A stretch of DNA of 64,000 nt from Craterilacuibacter sp. RT1T (GTDB lineage Bacteria; Pseudomonadota; Gammaproteobacteria; Burkholderiales; Chromobacteriaceae): NCBI RefSeq assembly GCF_023502145.1, contig NZ_JAMFLI010000003.1:292989-356988 (forward strand). The letters run 5' to 3'. The position numbers and the translations under genes were made by a program. The notes under the pieces were generated by a model, which saw only the letters and a list, made by a program, of their open reading frames with translations, was not told the origin of the DNA and made no database searches. Below are positions 32,597 through 40,677 of the stretch, one piece after another (positions within the stretch are counted from its first letter, which is position 1; each line of letters opens with the position of its first letter).

Positions 32597-33372
32597 TTCC
32601 GCATCTTGCCCGCGAGCTGTACCGCGCCTTGCGCGAGCAACGCACCATCGCGCCGCTTAAGGCGCGTCACCCTTCTATCAGCATCGAGCAGGCCTACCAT
32701 ATTTCCCAGAGCATCTTGCGTCTGCGCGAAGGCGACGGCGAACGCGTCATCGGCAAGAAGATAGGCGTGACCTCCAAAGCCGTGCAGGACATGCTGGGCG
32801 TGCACCAGCCGGACTTCGGTTTTTTGACCGACCGCATGCAACTGGATAACGGCAGCTGCGTCAGCCTGTCGGCGAGCGGGCTGATCCAGCCGCGCGCCGA
32901 GGGCGAGATTGCCTTCTTGCTCAAGCAGGATCTGACCGGTCCCGGCATTAGCAAAGAGCAGGTATTGGCCGCGACCGAATGGGTGGCGCCGTGCTTTGAA
33001 ATCGTGGATTCGCGCATCGCCAACTGGCAGATCGCGATCGAGGACACCGTGGCCGACAACGCCAGCTGCGGTGTATTCGTGCTTGGCGACGCGCGCGTGG
33101 ATCCGGCCGCGCTGGATCTGGCGGCCTTGCGCATGGATATCGATAAAAACGGCAGCCATGCCGCCAGTGGTCTGGGGGCGGCGGTACAAGGGCATCCGGC
33201 CGAGGCGGTGGCGTGGCTGGCCAATACCCTGGGCGAATTCGGCATCTCGCTCAAGGCCGGTGAAGTGATTCTGTCCGGCTCGCTGGCCCCCTTGCTGCCC
33301 ATTGTGGCCGGCGACCGTTTCAGCATGCAGATCGAAGGACTGGGCGGCGCGTCCATTGCGTTTGCCGAATAA
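32581..33372 (+). CDS. tesE: 2-hydroxyhexa-2,4-dienoate hydratase (TesE/HsaE)
   Basis: 263-aa hydratase of the MhpD/2-oxopent-4-enoate hydratase family, which adds water to the C6 dienoate released by TesD. Start MPTALIPHLARELYRAL follows GGAGC; the frame also contains an upstream ATG at 32554 inside tesD. Family residues are IGKKIGVTSKAVQDMLGVHQPDFG and ARAEGEIAFLLKQDL-like metal-binding acids (EGEIAF), with FEIVDSRIANWQIAIEDTVADN. It overlaps tesD by 16 bp and is followed by the acetaldehyde dehydrogenase gene after 24 bp. Confidence 0.92.
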   Translation: MPTALIPHLARELYRALREQRTIAPLKARHPSISIEQAYHISQSILRLREGDGERVIGKKIGVTSKAVQDMLGVHQPDFGFLTDRMQLDNGSCVSLSASGLIQPRAEGEIAFLLKQDLTGPGISKEQVLAATEWVAPCFEIVDSRIANWQIAIEDTVADNASCGVFVLGDARVDPAALDLAALRMDIDKNGSHAASGLGAAVQGHPAEAVAWLANTLGEFGISLKAGEVILSGSLAPLLPIVAGDRFSMQIEGLGGASIAFAE

Positions 33373-33396
33373 GCCCGGGACAAGGAGAAAATCAGG

Positions 33397-34299
33397 ATGA
33401 ACAAGATTAAATGTGCAGTGATAGGCTCGGGCAATATCGGCACCGACCTCTTATACAAGCTCAAGCGCAGCGCGGTGCTGGAGCCGGTGTGGCTCGTGGG
33501 CATCGACCCCGGATCCGAGGGGCTGGAGCGCGCCCGCGCCATGGGCATCAAGACCACTGCCGACGGCGTCACCGGCTTGCTGCCCCATATTCAGGCCGAC
33601 GATATCCGCATCGCTTTTGACGCCACCAGCGCCTATGTGCACAAGGCCAACTCGGATGCGCTGACCGCACTGGGGGTCAAGGTGATCGACCTGACCCCGG
33701 CCGCCATCGGCCCTTACTGCGTGCCGCCGGTCAACCTCGCCGCCCATCTGGATGCCAACGAGCCCAACGTCAATATGGTGACTTGCGGCGGGCAGGCAAC
33801 CATCCCCATGGTGTACGCAGTGAGCCGCGTGCAAAGCGTGGCCTACGGCGAAATCGTCGCTACCGTTTCCAGCCGCTCGGCCGGCCCCGGCACGCGCAAG
33901 AATATCGACGAATTCACCCGCACCACGGCCGGTGCGGTCGAAAGCGTGGGCGGTGCGCGTCAGGGCAAGGCCATCATTATTCTCAATCCGGCCGAACCGC
34001 CACTGATCATGCGCGACACCATCCACTGCCTGACCGACAAGACCCCGGACGAGGCCGCCATTACCCGCTCGGTACTGGCCATGGTGGATGCGGTCCAGCA
34101 ATACGTACCGGGCTACAAGCTGGTTAACGGGCCGGTGTTCGACGGCAAGCGCGTCTCCATTTATCTGGAAGTCGCCGGCCTTGGCGACTACCTGCCGCGT
34201 TATGCCGGCAACCTCGATATTATGACCGCCGCCGCGGCCAGCACCGCCGAAGCCTTCGCGCGACGCATGCTGGACAACGCCAGGCTCACCACTGTTTAA
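33397..34299 (+). CDS. tesF: Acylating acetaldehyde/propionaldehyde dehydrogenase (TesF/HsaG)
   Basis: 300-aa CoA-acylating aldehyde dehydrogenase (MhpF/BphJ family). The NAD motif is [10 protein letters not shown] at residues 9-18, and the catalytic Cys130 is in [12 protein letters not shown]. It converts the aldehyde channelled from the aldolase partner to acyl-CoA; in steroid catabolism this is propionaldehyde to propionyl-CoA. A clear AAGGAG site precedes the start, and the aldolase gene follows after 10 bp, as is usual for this obligate bifunctional complex. Confidence 0.93.
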   Translation: MNKIKCAVIGSGNIGTDLLYKLKRSAVLEPVWLVGIDPGSEGLERARAMGIKTTADGVTGLLPHIQADDIRIAFDATSAYVHKANSDALTALGVKVIDLTPAAIGPYCVPPVNLAAHLDANEPNVNMVTCGGQATIPMVYAVSRVQSVAYGEIVATVSSRSAGPGTRKNIDEFTRTTAGAVESVGGARQGKAIIILNPAEPPLIMRDTIHCLTDKTPDEAAITRSVLAMVDAVQQYVPGYKLVNGPVFDGKRVSIYLEVAGLGDYLPRYAGNLDIMTAAAASTAEAFARRMLDNARLTTV

Positions 34300-34309
34300 G
34301 GAGAACACC

Positions 34310-35353
34310 ATGAATCTGTCCGGTAAAAAAATCACCGTCCACGACATGACGCTGCGCGACGGCATGCATCCCAAGCGCCACCAGATCTCCTTGCAGCAAA
34401 TGATCGATATTGCACGCGGGCTGGACGAAGCCGGCGTGCCGCTGATCGAGGTCACCCACGGCGATGGTCTCGGTGGCGCCTCGGTCAACTACGGCTTCCC
34501 CGCGCATTCGGATGCCGAATATATCGGCGCCGTCGTGAACACCGTCAAGCAAGCCAAAGTATCGGCCCTGCTCTTGCCCGGCATCGGCACCGTCGACCAT
34601 TTGAAAATGGCCTTCGATCTGGGGGTGAATACCATACGCGTCGCCACCCACTGCACCGAGGCCGATGTCTCCGAGCAGCATATCAGCGCCGCACGCAAGC
34701 TGGGCATGGACACCGTCGGCTTTCTGATGATGGCGCATATGAACTCGCCCGAAGGTCTGGCCAAACAGGCCAGGCTGATGGAAGGTTTTGGCGCCAACTG
34801 CATCTATATCACCGACTCGGCCGGCTATATGCTGCCGGATGATGTCAAAGCCCGTCTGGGCGCGGTGCGCGCCGCACTCAAACCCGAAACCGAGCTGGGT
34901 TTTCACGGTCACCATAATCTGGCGATGGGCATCGCCAACTCGATTGCCGCCATCGAAGCGGGTGCCACGCGCATCGATGCGGCGGCGGCCGGTCTGGGCG
35001 CGGGCGCCGGCAATACACCGATGGAAGTGCTGGTGGCCGTTTGCAATCGCATGGGCATTGAAACCGGTGTCGATCTGTTCAAAATTTCTGACGTTGCCGA
35101 AGACAGGGTGATTCCCATCATCGACTTCCCTATCCGGATCGACCGCGACGCACTGACTCTGGGTTATGCCGGTGTCTACGGCTCGTTCTTATTGTTCGCC
35201 AAGCGGGCAGAAAAGAAATACGGTGTGCCGGCGCGCGAAATCCTGCTTGAACTGGGCCGGCGCGGCATGGTCGGCGGGCAGGAGGACATGATTGAAGACA
35301 CCGCGCTGAATATGGCGCGCCAAAAAATGGCGGCTGCTTCGGTGAGCGCTTGA
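34310..35353 (+). CDS. tesG: 4-hydroxy-2-oxohexanoate aldolase (TesG/HsaF)
   Basis: 347-aa class II aldolase of the HMGL/DmpG family, cleaving 4-hydroxy-2-oxohexanoate to pyruvate and propionaldehyde. The N-terminal barrel motif is [15 protein letters not shown] (catalytic Arg16 and metal ligand Asp17). Metal-binding histidines are in [15 protein letters not shown]. The C-terminal helical communication domain ([23 protein letters not shown]) contacts the dehydrogenase for channelling. It is the last gene of the operon; 210 bp later lies a bidirectional terminator shared with ompA. Confidence 0.93.
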   Translation: MNLSGKKITVHDMTLRDGMHPKRHQISLQQMIDIARGLDEAGVPLIEVTHGDGLGGASVNYGFPAHSDAEYIGAVVNTVKQAKVSALLLPGIGTVDHLKMAFDLGVNTIRVATHCTEADVSEQHISAARKLGMDTVGFLMMAHMNSPEGLAKQARLMEGFGANCIYITDSAGYMLPDDVKARLGAVRAALKPETELGFHGHHNLAMGIANSIAAIEAGATRIDAAAAGLGAGAGNTPMEVLVAVCNRMGIETGVDLFKISDVAEDRVIPIIDFPIRIDRDALTLGYAGVYGSFLLFAKRAEKKYGVPAREILLELGRRGMVGGQEDMIEDTALNMARQKMAAASVSA

Positions 35354-35565
35354 TTGGCGGCTTTCAGGCTACGCGAGTCTGGTCACGATCGTTCAATCAG
35401 GGTAAGACATTTTTAACGCCGGTGCCCCGGTGACGTCTGGGCGCGGATGGAATGTGGGCGGTGTGCCTGCGGCGTGAATAGGCAAGGCGCCGGCTTGTCC
35501 GGCCTCTTGCATCGCATGGCGTAAACGCCCGCCGAATTGGGGCATCGCCTTTTAATCCGCACAGC

Positions 35566-35600
35566 AAAAAGCCCGACACCACAAAGGTGTCGGGCTTTTA
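35566..35600. terminator. Bidirectional terminator between tesG and ompA
   Basis: Perfect stem AAAAGCCCGACACC-acaaa-GGTGTCGGGCTTTT. The A-run on the left and T-run on the right serve both the plus-strand tes operon and the minus-strand ompA gene. The 210 bp between tesG and this stem show no gene. Confidence 0.9.
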
Positions 35601-35616
35601 AGTCTGGATCACGGAT

Positions 35617-36648
35617 TTACTGCTGTACTGCCATGCCCTTCACGCGGATGATGACACGACGGTCAGGCTGCAGGCACTTGATCAGTTCGGCACGTGGTTT
35701 TACGTTGTCGCACTGATTGCCCGTTACTGGGTCGGCCTTGCCAAAGCCTTCGGCGGTGATGATGCCAGCCGGAATGCCTTGCTGAACCAGGAAGTCGGCA
35801 ACCGTCGCCGCACGCTCTTTGGAGAGCTTCATATTGTAGGCATCCGAACCGATACGGTCGGTGTAACCGGCAATATTGATGGCGGCTTCTTGCGGACGAG
35901 CCTGCTTGATCTGCTGGGCAATGGTCGACAATTCGGCCACACCGGCATCATTGAGGCTTGCCTTATTGAAGGCAAACAGCGTGTCACCCTTCAAGGCAAA
36001 TTCCATCAACTGCACCGGTACTGGTGCGGGAGGTGGTGTCACCACAGCAACCGGTACCGGCGCTGGCGCGCCGCCGAAGTGGTAGGCTACGCCGAGTGAC
36101 AACAAGCCGTTGTCGGCACGAATACCGGTGTCGTCGGTTTTACCCAGATGGTGGGTGTATTGATATTCGAAGCGAGTCGACCAGTTCTTGTCGATTGCAT
36201 ATTCAAGACCCAGTGCCGCCAGTGGTGCCGCACCATTCTTGTTGTCGCCATCGCCACTGACACGATAACCCATCACCCCAAGTCGGGCATAAGCATCCAG
36301 TGCCTCGGTCAATGGCGTGCTGAATTTACCCGACAACTGTATCCCTTGGAATCGGGCCTTGCCCACTTCCTGACCAAGCTTATCAATACTTTGCTTGCCG
36401 AGGTAGTCATAGCCACCTTCCAGTGCAAACCAGTCGTTAAACTGATAGCCGCCGTACACGCCACCGCCAACCTTGTCATTATTGCTGCTGTGCCCATCTT
36501 GCAGGCCGCTGGCAAACTCCTTGTTGTAAAAATCAGACCAACCTACCTTGGCCCCAAAATAACCGGGCTCATCAACATTGGCGGCATGCGCCAGAGGCAG
36601 AGCGGCCAGGCCGGCAAGTGACAACAAAACACGCAAAGATTTTTTCAT
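35617..36648 (-). CDS. ompA: OmpA-family outer-membrane protein
   Basis: 343-aa OmpA. A signal peptide (MKKSLRVLLSLAGLAALPLA to HAA) precedes an 8-stranded N-terminal barrel (residues about 25-190, for example GGYQFNDWFALEGGYDYLG). A Pro/Val-rich linker follows (APVPVAVVTPPPAPVPV), then a C-terminal peptidoglycan-binding domain with NIAGYTDRIGSDAYNMKLSK (Asp and Arg that hold diaminopimelate). Length is typical. Two Cys near the C-terminus (NQCDNVKPRAELIKC) could form a disulfide. It is monocistronic, with about 200 bp of AT-rich upstream sequence. Confidence 0.93.
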   Translation of the reverse strand: MKKSLRVLLSLAGLAALPLAHAANVDEPGYFGAKVGWSDFYNKEFASGLQDGHSSNNDKVGGGVYGGYQFNDWFALEGGYDYLGKQSIDKLGQEVGKARFQGIQLSGKFSTPLTEALDAYARLGVMGYRVSGDGDNKNGAAPLAALGLEYAIDKNWSTRFEYQYTHHLGKTDDTGIRADNGLLSLGVAYHFGGAPAPVPVAVVTPPPAPVPVQLMEFALKGDTLFAFNKASLNDAGVAELSTIAQQIKQARPQEAAINIAGYTDRIGSDAYNMKLSKERAATVADFLVQQGIPAGIITAEGFGKADPVTGNQCDNVKPRAELIKCLQPDRRVIIRVKGMAVQQ

Positions 36649-36850
36649 GAACCGCTCCTAATCCGGATGATGGCAACACAAGTTGTGCGCAACGCCCATT
36701 ACGCTCAACTCACGATTTCAGTATGGGTAGGAAAGCTCAAAATGCCATTTTTTGTTGCGTTAAAAGTCATAAGCCAATGCAGGCCGCGTCGCTTAAATAC
36801 AACACAACATATTGTTATCAAGCCACTTTTTGCCAATAAATTGGCCGCAA

Positions 36851-37612
36851 TTAAGCCGCCGCCGCGATGTGGTTTTCCTGTGTTGCCAAATGGGCAACGA
36901 CCTCTCCGACCACCATCACCGCAGGACTGGCCAGTCCTGCCACACTCACGGCGCTTGCAAGCTTAGCCAGTGTAGTGAGCAGATGACGCTGGCTGTGACA
37001 GCCTACGCGTTCGACCACGGCAATAGGCGTATCGGCAGCAAAGCCCGCCTCCCGCCATGTCTGTTGAAGGCCTTCCAGATTGCGCATGCCCATATAACAG
37101 ACCAGCGTCAAACCGGATGCAGCCAGGGCTTGCCAATTCGGCTGCGAACCATCTTCGGTATGTGCCGTTACCAGGCTGACGCCGCGTGCGATGCCCCTAT
37201 GCGTCAGCGGCAAGCCCAGCGCAGCGCCCACCGCCAGGCCGGCGCTCAAGCCTGCGACAGCTTCGACTTGCACGCCGTGTTCGGCCAGCCATGCCCACTC
37301 TTCTCCGCCACGACCGAAGATAAAGGCATCGCCCCCTTTGACGCGTGCCACTTGGGCGCCTTGTCGGGCATAGCGCAGCATCAGGCGCAAAATGAACGCC
37401 TGCGGCGTGCTCTTGCAACCGCCGCGCTTGCCTACCCGCACGATACGCGTCGCAGGCGGCGCGAGAGCCAGCACGCTTTTGTCCACCAAATCATCGACCA
37501 GCCAGACCTTGCAGGCGGCCAGCACGCGGGCCGCCTTGAGTGTCAACAGTTCGGCATCTCCCGGCCCCGCACCGACCAGCCACACTTTGCCCGCTACATT
37601 TTTCCGGTTCAT
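36851..37612 (-). CDS. cobA: Uroporphyrinogen-III C-methyltransferase (SUMT)
   Basis: 253-aa SAM-dependent methyltransferase making precorrin-2, the first step to siroheme. Motifs are VWLVGAGPGDAELLTLKAARVL (residues 10-31), VGKRGG, VARVKGGDAFIFGRGGEE and the core LPLTHRG. It is the short CobA form without the CysG dehydrogenase/ferrochelatase domain. A GGAGG site and an ATGA overlap with the nitrate reductase stop place it last in nirB-nirD-nasA-cobA, where it supplies siroheme for NirB. The 3' flank to ompA (about 200 bp) shows no gene. Confidence 0.92.
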   Translation of the reverse strand: MNRKNVAGKVWLVGAGPGDAELLTLKAARVLAACKVWLVDDLVDKSVLALAPPATRIVRVGKRGGCKSTPQAFILRLMLRYARQGAQVARVKGGDAFIFGRGGEEWAWLAEHGVQVEAVAGLSAGLAVGAALGLPLTHRGIARGVSLVTAHTEDGSQPNWQALAASGLTLVCYMGMRNLEGLQQTWREAGFAADTPIAVVERVGCHSQRHLLTTLAKLASAVSVAGLASPAVMVVGEVVAHLATQENHIAAAA

Positions 37613-40278
37613 GCACTCACCTCCTCCAGTAGGCGGACAATTTGCGGCACACAAGAACCGCATACGCTGCCGCAACCCAGTGTCTGTTTCACGCCGGCCA
37701 GATCCAGCCCGCTATTTGCTGCGCTGCATATCGCATCTTGACGCACCCCGGTACAAGCGCATACCAGAGGCGAGCGCTCCGAAACGGTTTGGCCTGAAAA
37801 AAAGGCAGCCAAGCTGGCCGGTGCTGGCCCGCCATCGGCCCAGACCGCGAAAGCCGGTGCCGCGCGCGTGTCGCCACACAACAGCCAGCGATGCGGTTTG
37901 CCGACTTCATTCAACTGCAAGCGGCGCAAGATGCCGCGCGCCGGGTCATCCAGTGCTGCATCCGGTTGTGCCAGGGAAAAAGCCTGCGCCAGTTCGGCAA
38001 GCGTCGCCGCATCCGGCGCGCCCGGCCCCGCCAGACGCAAGCGTATCCCGCCCCCGCCCTCCGCCACCGGAAGCAGAACCGCGTAGGGGAAACGCAACAG
38101 CCAGCTTTGCAAAGCCCCACGCAGCAAGGCGGCATCGCCCTGAATAAACCCTTGTGCCTGCCAGTGCAGCGCGGCCGGTGTAATGGCAACGGCGGCATGC
38201 TTAAGCTCGGGTTGTTTGGAATACGGGTCCAGCGCCCGGCTAGTCAGCACATTGATGCCGTCTCCAGCCATCCAGCCTCGCCCCCAGTGCATGGGCAGAA
38301 AGACATGGCCCGGGCGCAAACTGTCATCACACACCACGGGCAACACCAAAGCACCGCGTCTGGATTTGATCTGCACCAGATCGCCGGCCTGCCGTTTCAG
38401 TCTTGCCACATCGCTAGGATGCATTCCCAGCGCCGGCTCCTCCACATGGCGTGTCAACGCCGCGACCAGCCCCGTGCGCCCTGTCGTATGCCAGTGGTCG
38501 CGCAAACGTCCCGTGCTCAGTTTGAACGGATAGTGGGCAGAAACGGCTTCGGCCACGGGCTGATAGCCGGTGTCAAAAAACTGCGCCTTGCCGTTGGGCG
38601 TGGCGAACACCCCATCCCGATACAGCCTTGCCTGTGACTGCCCGTGGCGGTAAGGCCATTGCTGCGGGCCATCCTGTTCCAGCACGGCATAGCTTAGCGC
38701 GCTGTAATCCAGATCGCGTCCGGCAGTACAGGCGGCATGTGCCGCAAAAATGGCAGACGGCGTTTGCCGGGTAAAAAGGTGTTCCTTGTCCGGCGCAATC
38801 AAGCGCGCCAGGCGCGCACCAATATCGCAGGCAATTTGCCAGTCGGGCAAGGCGTCTCCTGGCGGCGAAATGGCGGCACGGACGCGTGATATGCGCCGCT
38901 CGCTATTGGTCATGGTGCCATCTTTTTCCGGCCAGGTTGCGGCCGGCAAGACCCAGTCGGCGAATGCCAGCGTGTCCGCGCTGGCAAACGCTTCCGACAC
39001 AATCACCAGTTCAGCCGCCTGCAGCGCCGCCCTTACCCGTGCCTGTTCCGGCAGGCTGGCGGCCGGATTGGTCGCGACAATCCAGATTGCCTTGATGCGT
39101 TTGTCCAGCAGCGCATCAAACATTTCCACCGCGGTTGCGCCCGGCGTTGCCGGCAGGGACGGGATGCCCCACCGTTGCGCGACCTCGGTACGGTGTGATG
39201 CATTGGCCGGATCACGGTGGCCGGGCAACAAGGTCGCCATGCCTCCTGCTTCCCGTCCCCCCATGGCATTGGGCTGGCCGGTCAGTGAAAACGGGCCGGC
39301 GCCGGGCTTGCCGATCTGGCCGGTAGCCAGGTGCAGATGGATCAGCGCCGCATTCTTGGCCGTTCCGCTGCTAGACTGGTTCAAACCCATGGTGTACAGC
39401 GACAGCGCGGCGCCCGCCATGCCGAACCAGCGTGCGGCCTGCACAATGTCAGCCGCGGCAATGCCGCACACTTCGGCTGCCGCCTTGGGCGTGAACTCGT
39501 GAATACGCGCCTTGAGCGCAGCAAAGCCTTCGGTATGCCGCGCAATATAATCCTCATCGACCAGCCCTTCCCACACCAGCACATTCAGCATGGCGTGAAA
39601 CAGGGCGACATCCGTACCCGGATGAATCGCCAGATGCAGGTCGGCAATGCTGGTCGACTCGGTACGGCGCGGGTCGATCACGATGATCCTGAGCGCGGGG
39701 TTTTTGGCCTTGGCGTCTTCCAGTCGGCGAAACAGCACCGGATGGGCATAAGCCATATTGGCGCCGGCGATCAGCACGCAATCGGCGTGTTCCAGGTCTT
39801 CGTAACATGCCGGTGGCGCATCGGCACCCAGTGTCATCTTGTAGCCGCTAACGGCACTGGACATACACAGGCGCGAATTGCTGTCGATATGGTTGGTTCC
39901 GACCAGCGCGCGCGCCAGCTTGTTGAAGCTGACGTAGTCCTCGGTCAGCAATTGTCCCGACAGATAAAAGCCTACCGCCTCAGGCCCATGCTTTTGGATA
40001 ATGGCGGCCAGCCTGGCTGCGACCTCGTCAAAGGCAGCCTCCCGCGCCATCGCCTGCAAGGGCATGTCACGCGTAGGGCGCATCATCGCTGACAGCACCC
40101 GGACATGGTCACGGCGCACGGTTTCGCCCAAGGTCCGCCCTTTGCTGCACAAGCGTCCGTAATTGGCCGGATGGGCGATGTCCCCCTGTACCGAGATCAC
40201 CTGATCGCCACGGGCCGTCACCATCACGCCGCAACCGGTGCCGCAGTAACAGCATACCGATGAAACTGTCTTATCCAT
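37609..40278 (-). CDS. nasA: Assimilatory nitrate reductase, catalytic subunit
   Basis: 889-aa cytoplasmic molybdoenzyme reducing nitrate to nitrite. The N-terminal [4Fe-4S] cysteines are Cys9/10, Cys12, Cys16 and Cys44 (VCCYCGTGC and LCSKG). The bis-MGD domain includes MGLNQSSSGTAKNAALIHLHL and TGQPNAMGGREAGG. A C-terminal BFD-like [2Fe-2S] domain (CACTGVRQDAICSA with GCGSVCGSC) is the NasA-type electron entry, which distinguishes it from periplasmic NapA. Start MDKTVSSVCCYC follows GGGGGAG; a 72-residue upstream extension was rejected. Electrons probably come from a ferredoxin or NADH partner not seen here. Confidence 0.93.
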   Translation of the reverse strand: MDKTVSSVCCYCGTGCGVMVTARGDQVISVQGDIAHPANYGRLCSKGRTLGETVRRDHVRVLSAMMRPTRDMPLQAMAREAAFDEVAARLAAIIQKHGPEAVGFYLSGQLLTEDYVSFNKLARALVGTNHIDSNSRLCMSSAVSGYKMTLGADAPPACYEDLEHADCVLIAGANMAYAHPVLFRRLEDAKAKNPALRIIVIDPRRTESTSIADLHLAIHPGTDVALFHAMLNVLVWEGLVDEDYIARHTEGFAALKARIHEFTPKAAAEVCGIAAADIVQAARWFGMAGAALSLYTMGLNQSSSGTAKNAALIHLHLATGQIGKPGAGPFSLTGQPNAMGGREAGGMATLLPGHRDPANASHRTEVAQRWGIPSLPATPGATAVEMFDALLDKRIKAIWIVATNPAASLPEQARVRAALQAAELVIVSEAFASADTLAFADWVLPAATWPEKDGTMTNSERRISRVRAAISPPGDALPDWQIACDIGARLARLIAPDKEHLFTRQTPSAIFAAHAACTAGRDLDYSALSYAVLEQDGPQQWPYRHGQSQARLYRDGVFATPNGKAQFFDTGYQPVAEAVSAHYPFKLSTGRLRDHWHTTGRTGLVAALTRHVEEPALGMHPSDVARLKRQAGDLVQIKSRRGALVLPVVCDDSLRPGHVFLPMHWGRGWMAGDGINVLTSRALDPYSKQPELKHAAVAITPAALHWQAQGFIQGDAALLRGALQSWLLRFPYAVLLPVAEGGGGIRLRLAGPGAPDAATLAELAQAFSLAQPDAALDDPARGILRRLQLNEVGKPHRWLLCGDTRAAPAFAVWADGGPAPASLAAFFSGQTVSERSPLVCACTGVRQDAICSAANSGLDLAGVKQTLGCGSVCGSCVPQIVRLLEEVSA

Positions 40279-40316
40279 GGCGCTCCCCCTTCCGGTTTTG
40301 CCTATGCCTTGCAGCA

Positions 40317-40628
40317 CTACAGTGCCAGATACACAACACCGGCTTCCAGCCGCGACAACACCTTGTTGGCACAGCCTTGATCCGGCGCCTGCACCTGGCC
40401 GCCATCCAGTGCAATCACCCAGCCATGCAACGGGCAGGTCACGGACTTGCCGTGTACCAGGCCTTGCGACAACGGCCCCCCCTTGTGCGGACAACGATCG
40501 AACAAGGCAAACACCTCGTCATTCAGCGTGCGAAAAACGGCAATATCTTCGCCATGCGCGCGTTTGATCACGCGCGATCCTTGCGGCGGAATATCCGCCA
40601 GCGTACAAACCGAAACCCAGTCCGTCAT
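40317..40628 (-). CDS. nirD: Nitrite reductase (NADH) small subunit
   Basis: 103-aa Rieske-fold subunit of assimilatory NADH nitrite reductase. Unlike Escherichia coli NirD, it retains apparent cluster ligands: Cys-Pro-His in FDRCPHKGGPLSQG and Cys-x-x-His in VTCPLHGWVIAL. A [2Fe-2S] cluster may therefore be bound. Start MTDWVSVCTLADIP follows GGAGGGAG. It lies between nirB and nasA in one operon. Confidence 0.9.
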   Translation of the reverse strand: MTDWVSVCTLADIPPQGSRVIKRAHGEDIAVFRTLNDEVFALFDRCPHKGGPLSQGLVHGKSVTCPLHGWVIALDGGQVQAPDQGCANKVLSRLEAGVVYLAL

Positions 40629-40677
40629 TTTGTTCTCCCTCCGTATCATTTGATGCTTGCCGATCGCGTTTTGAGGT

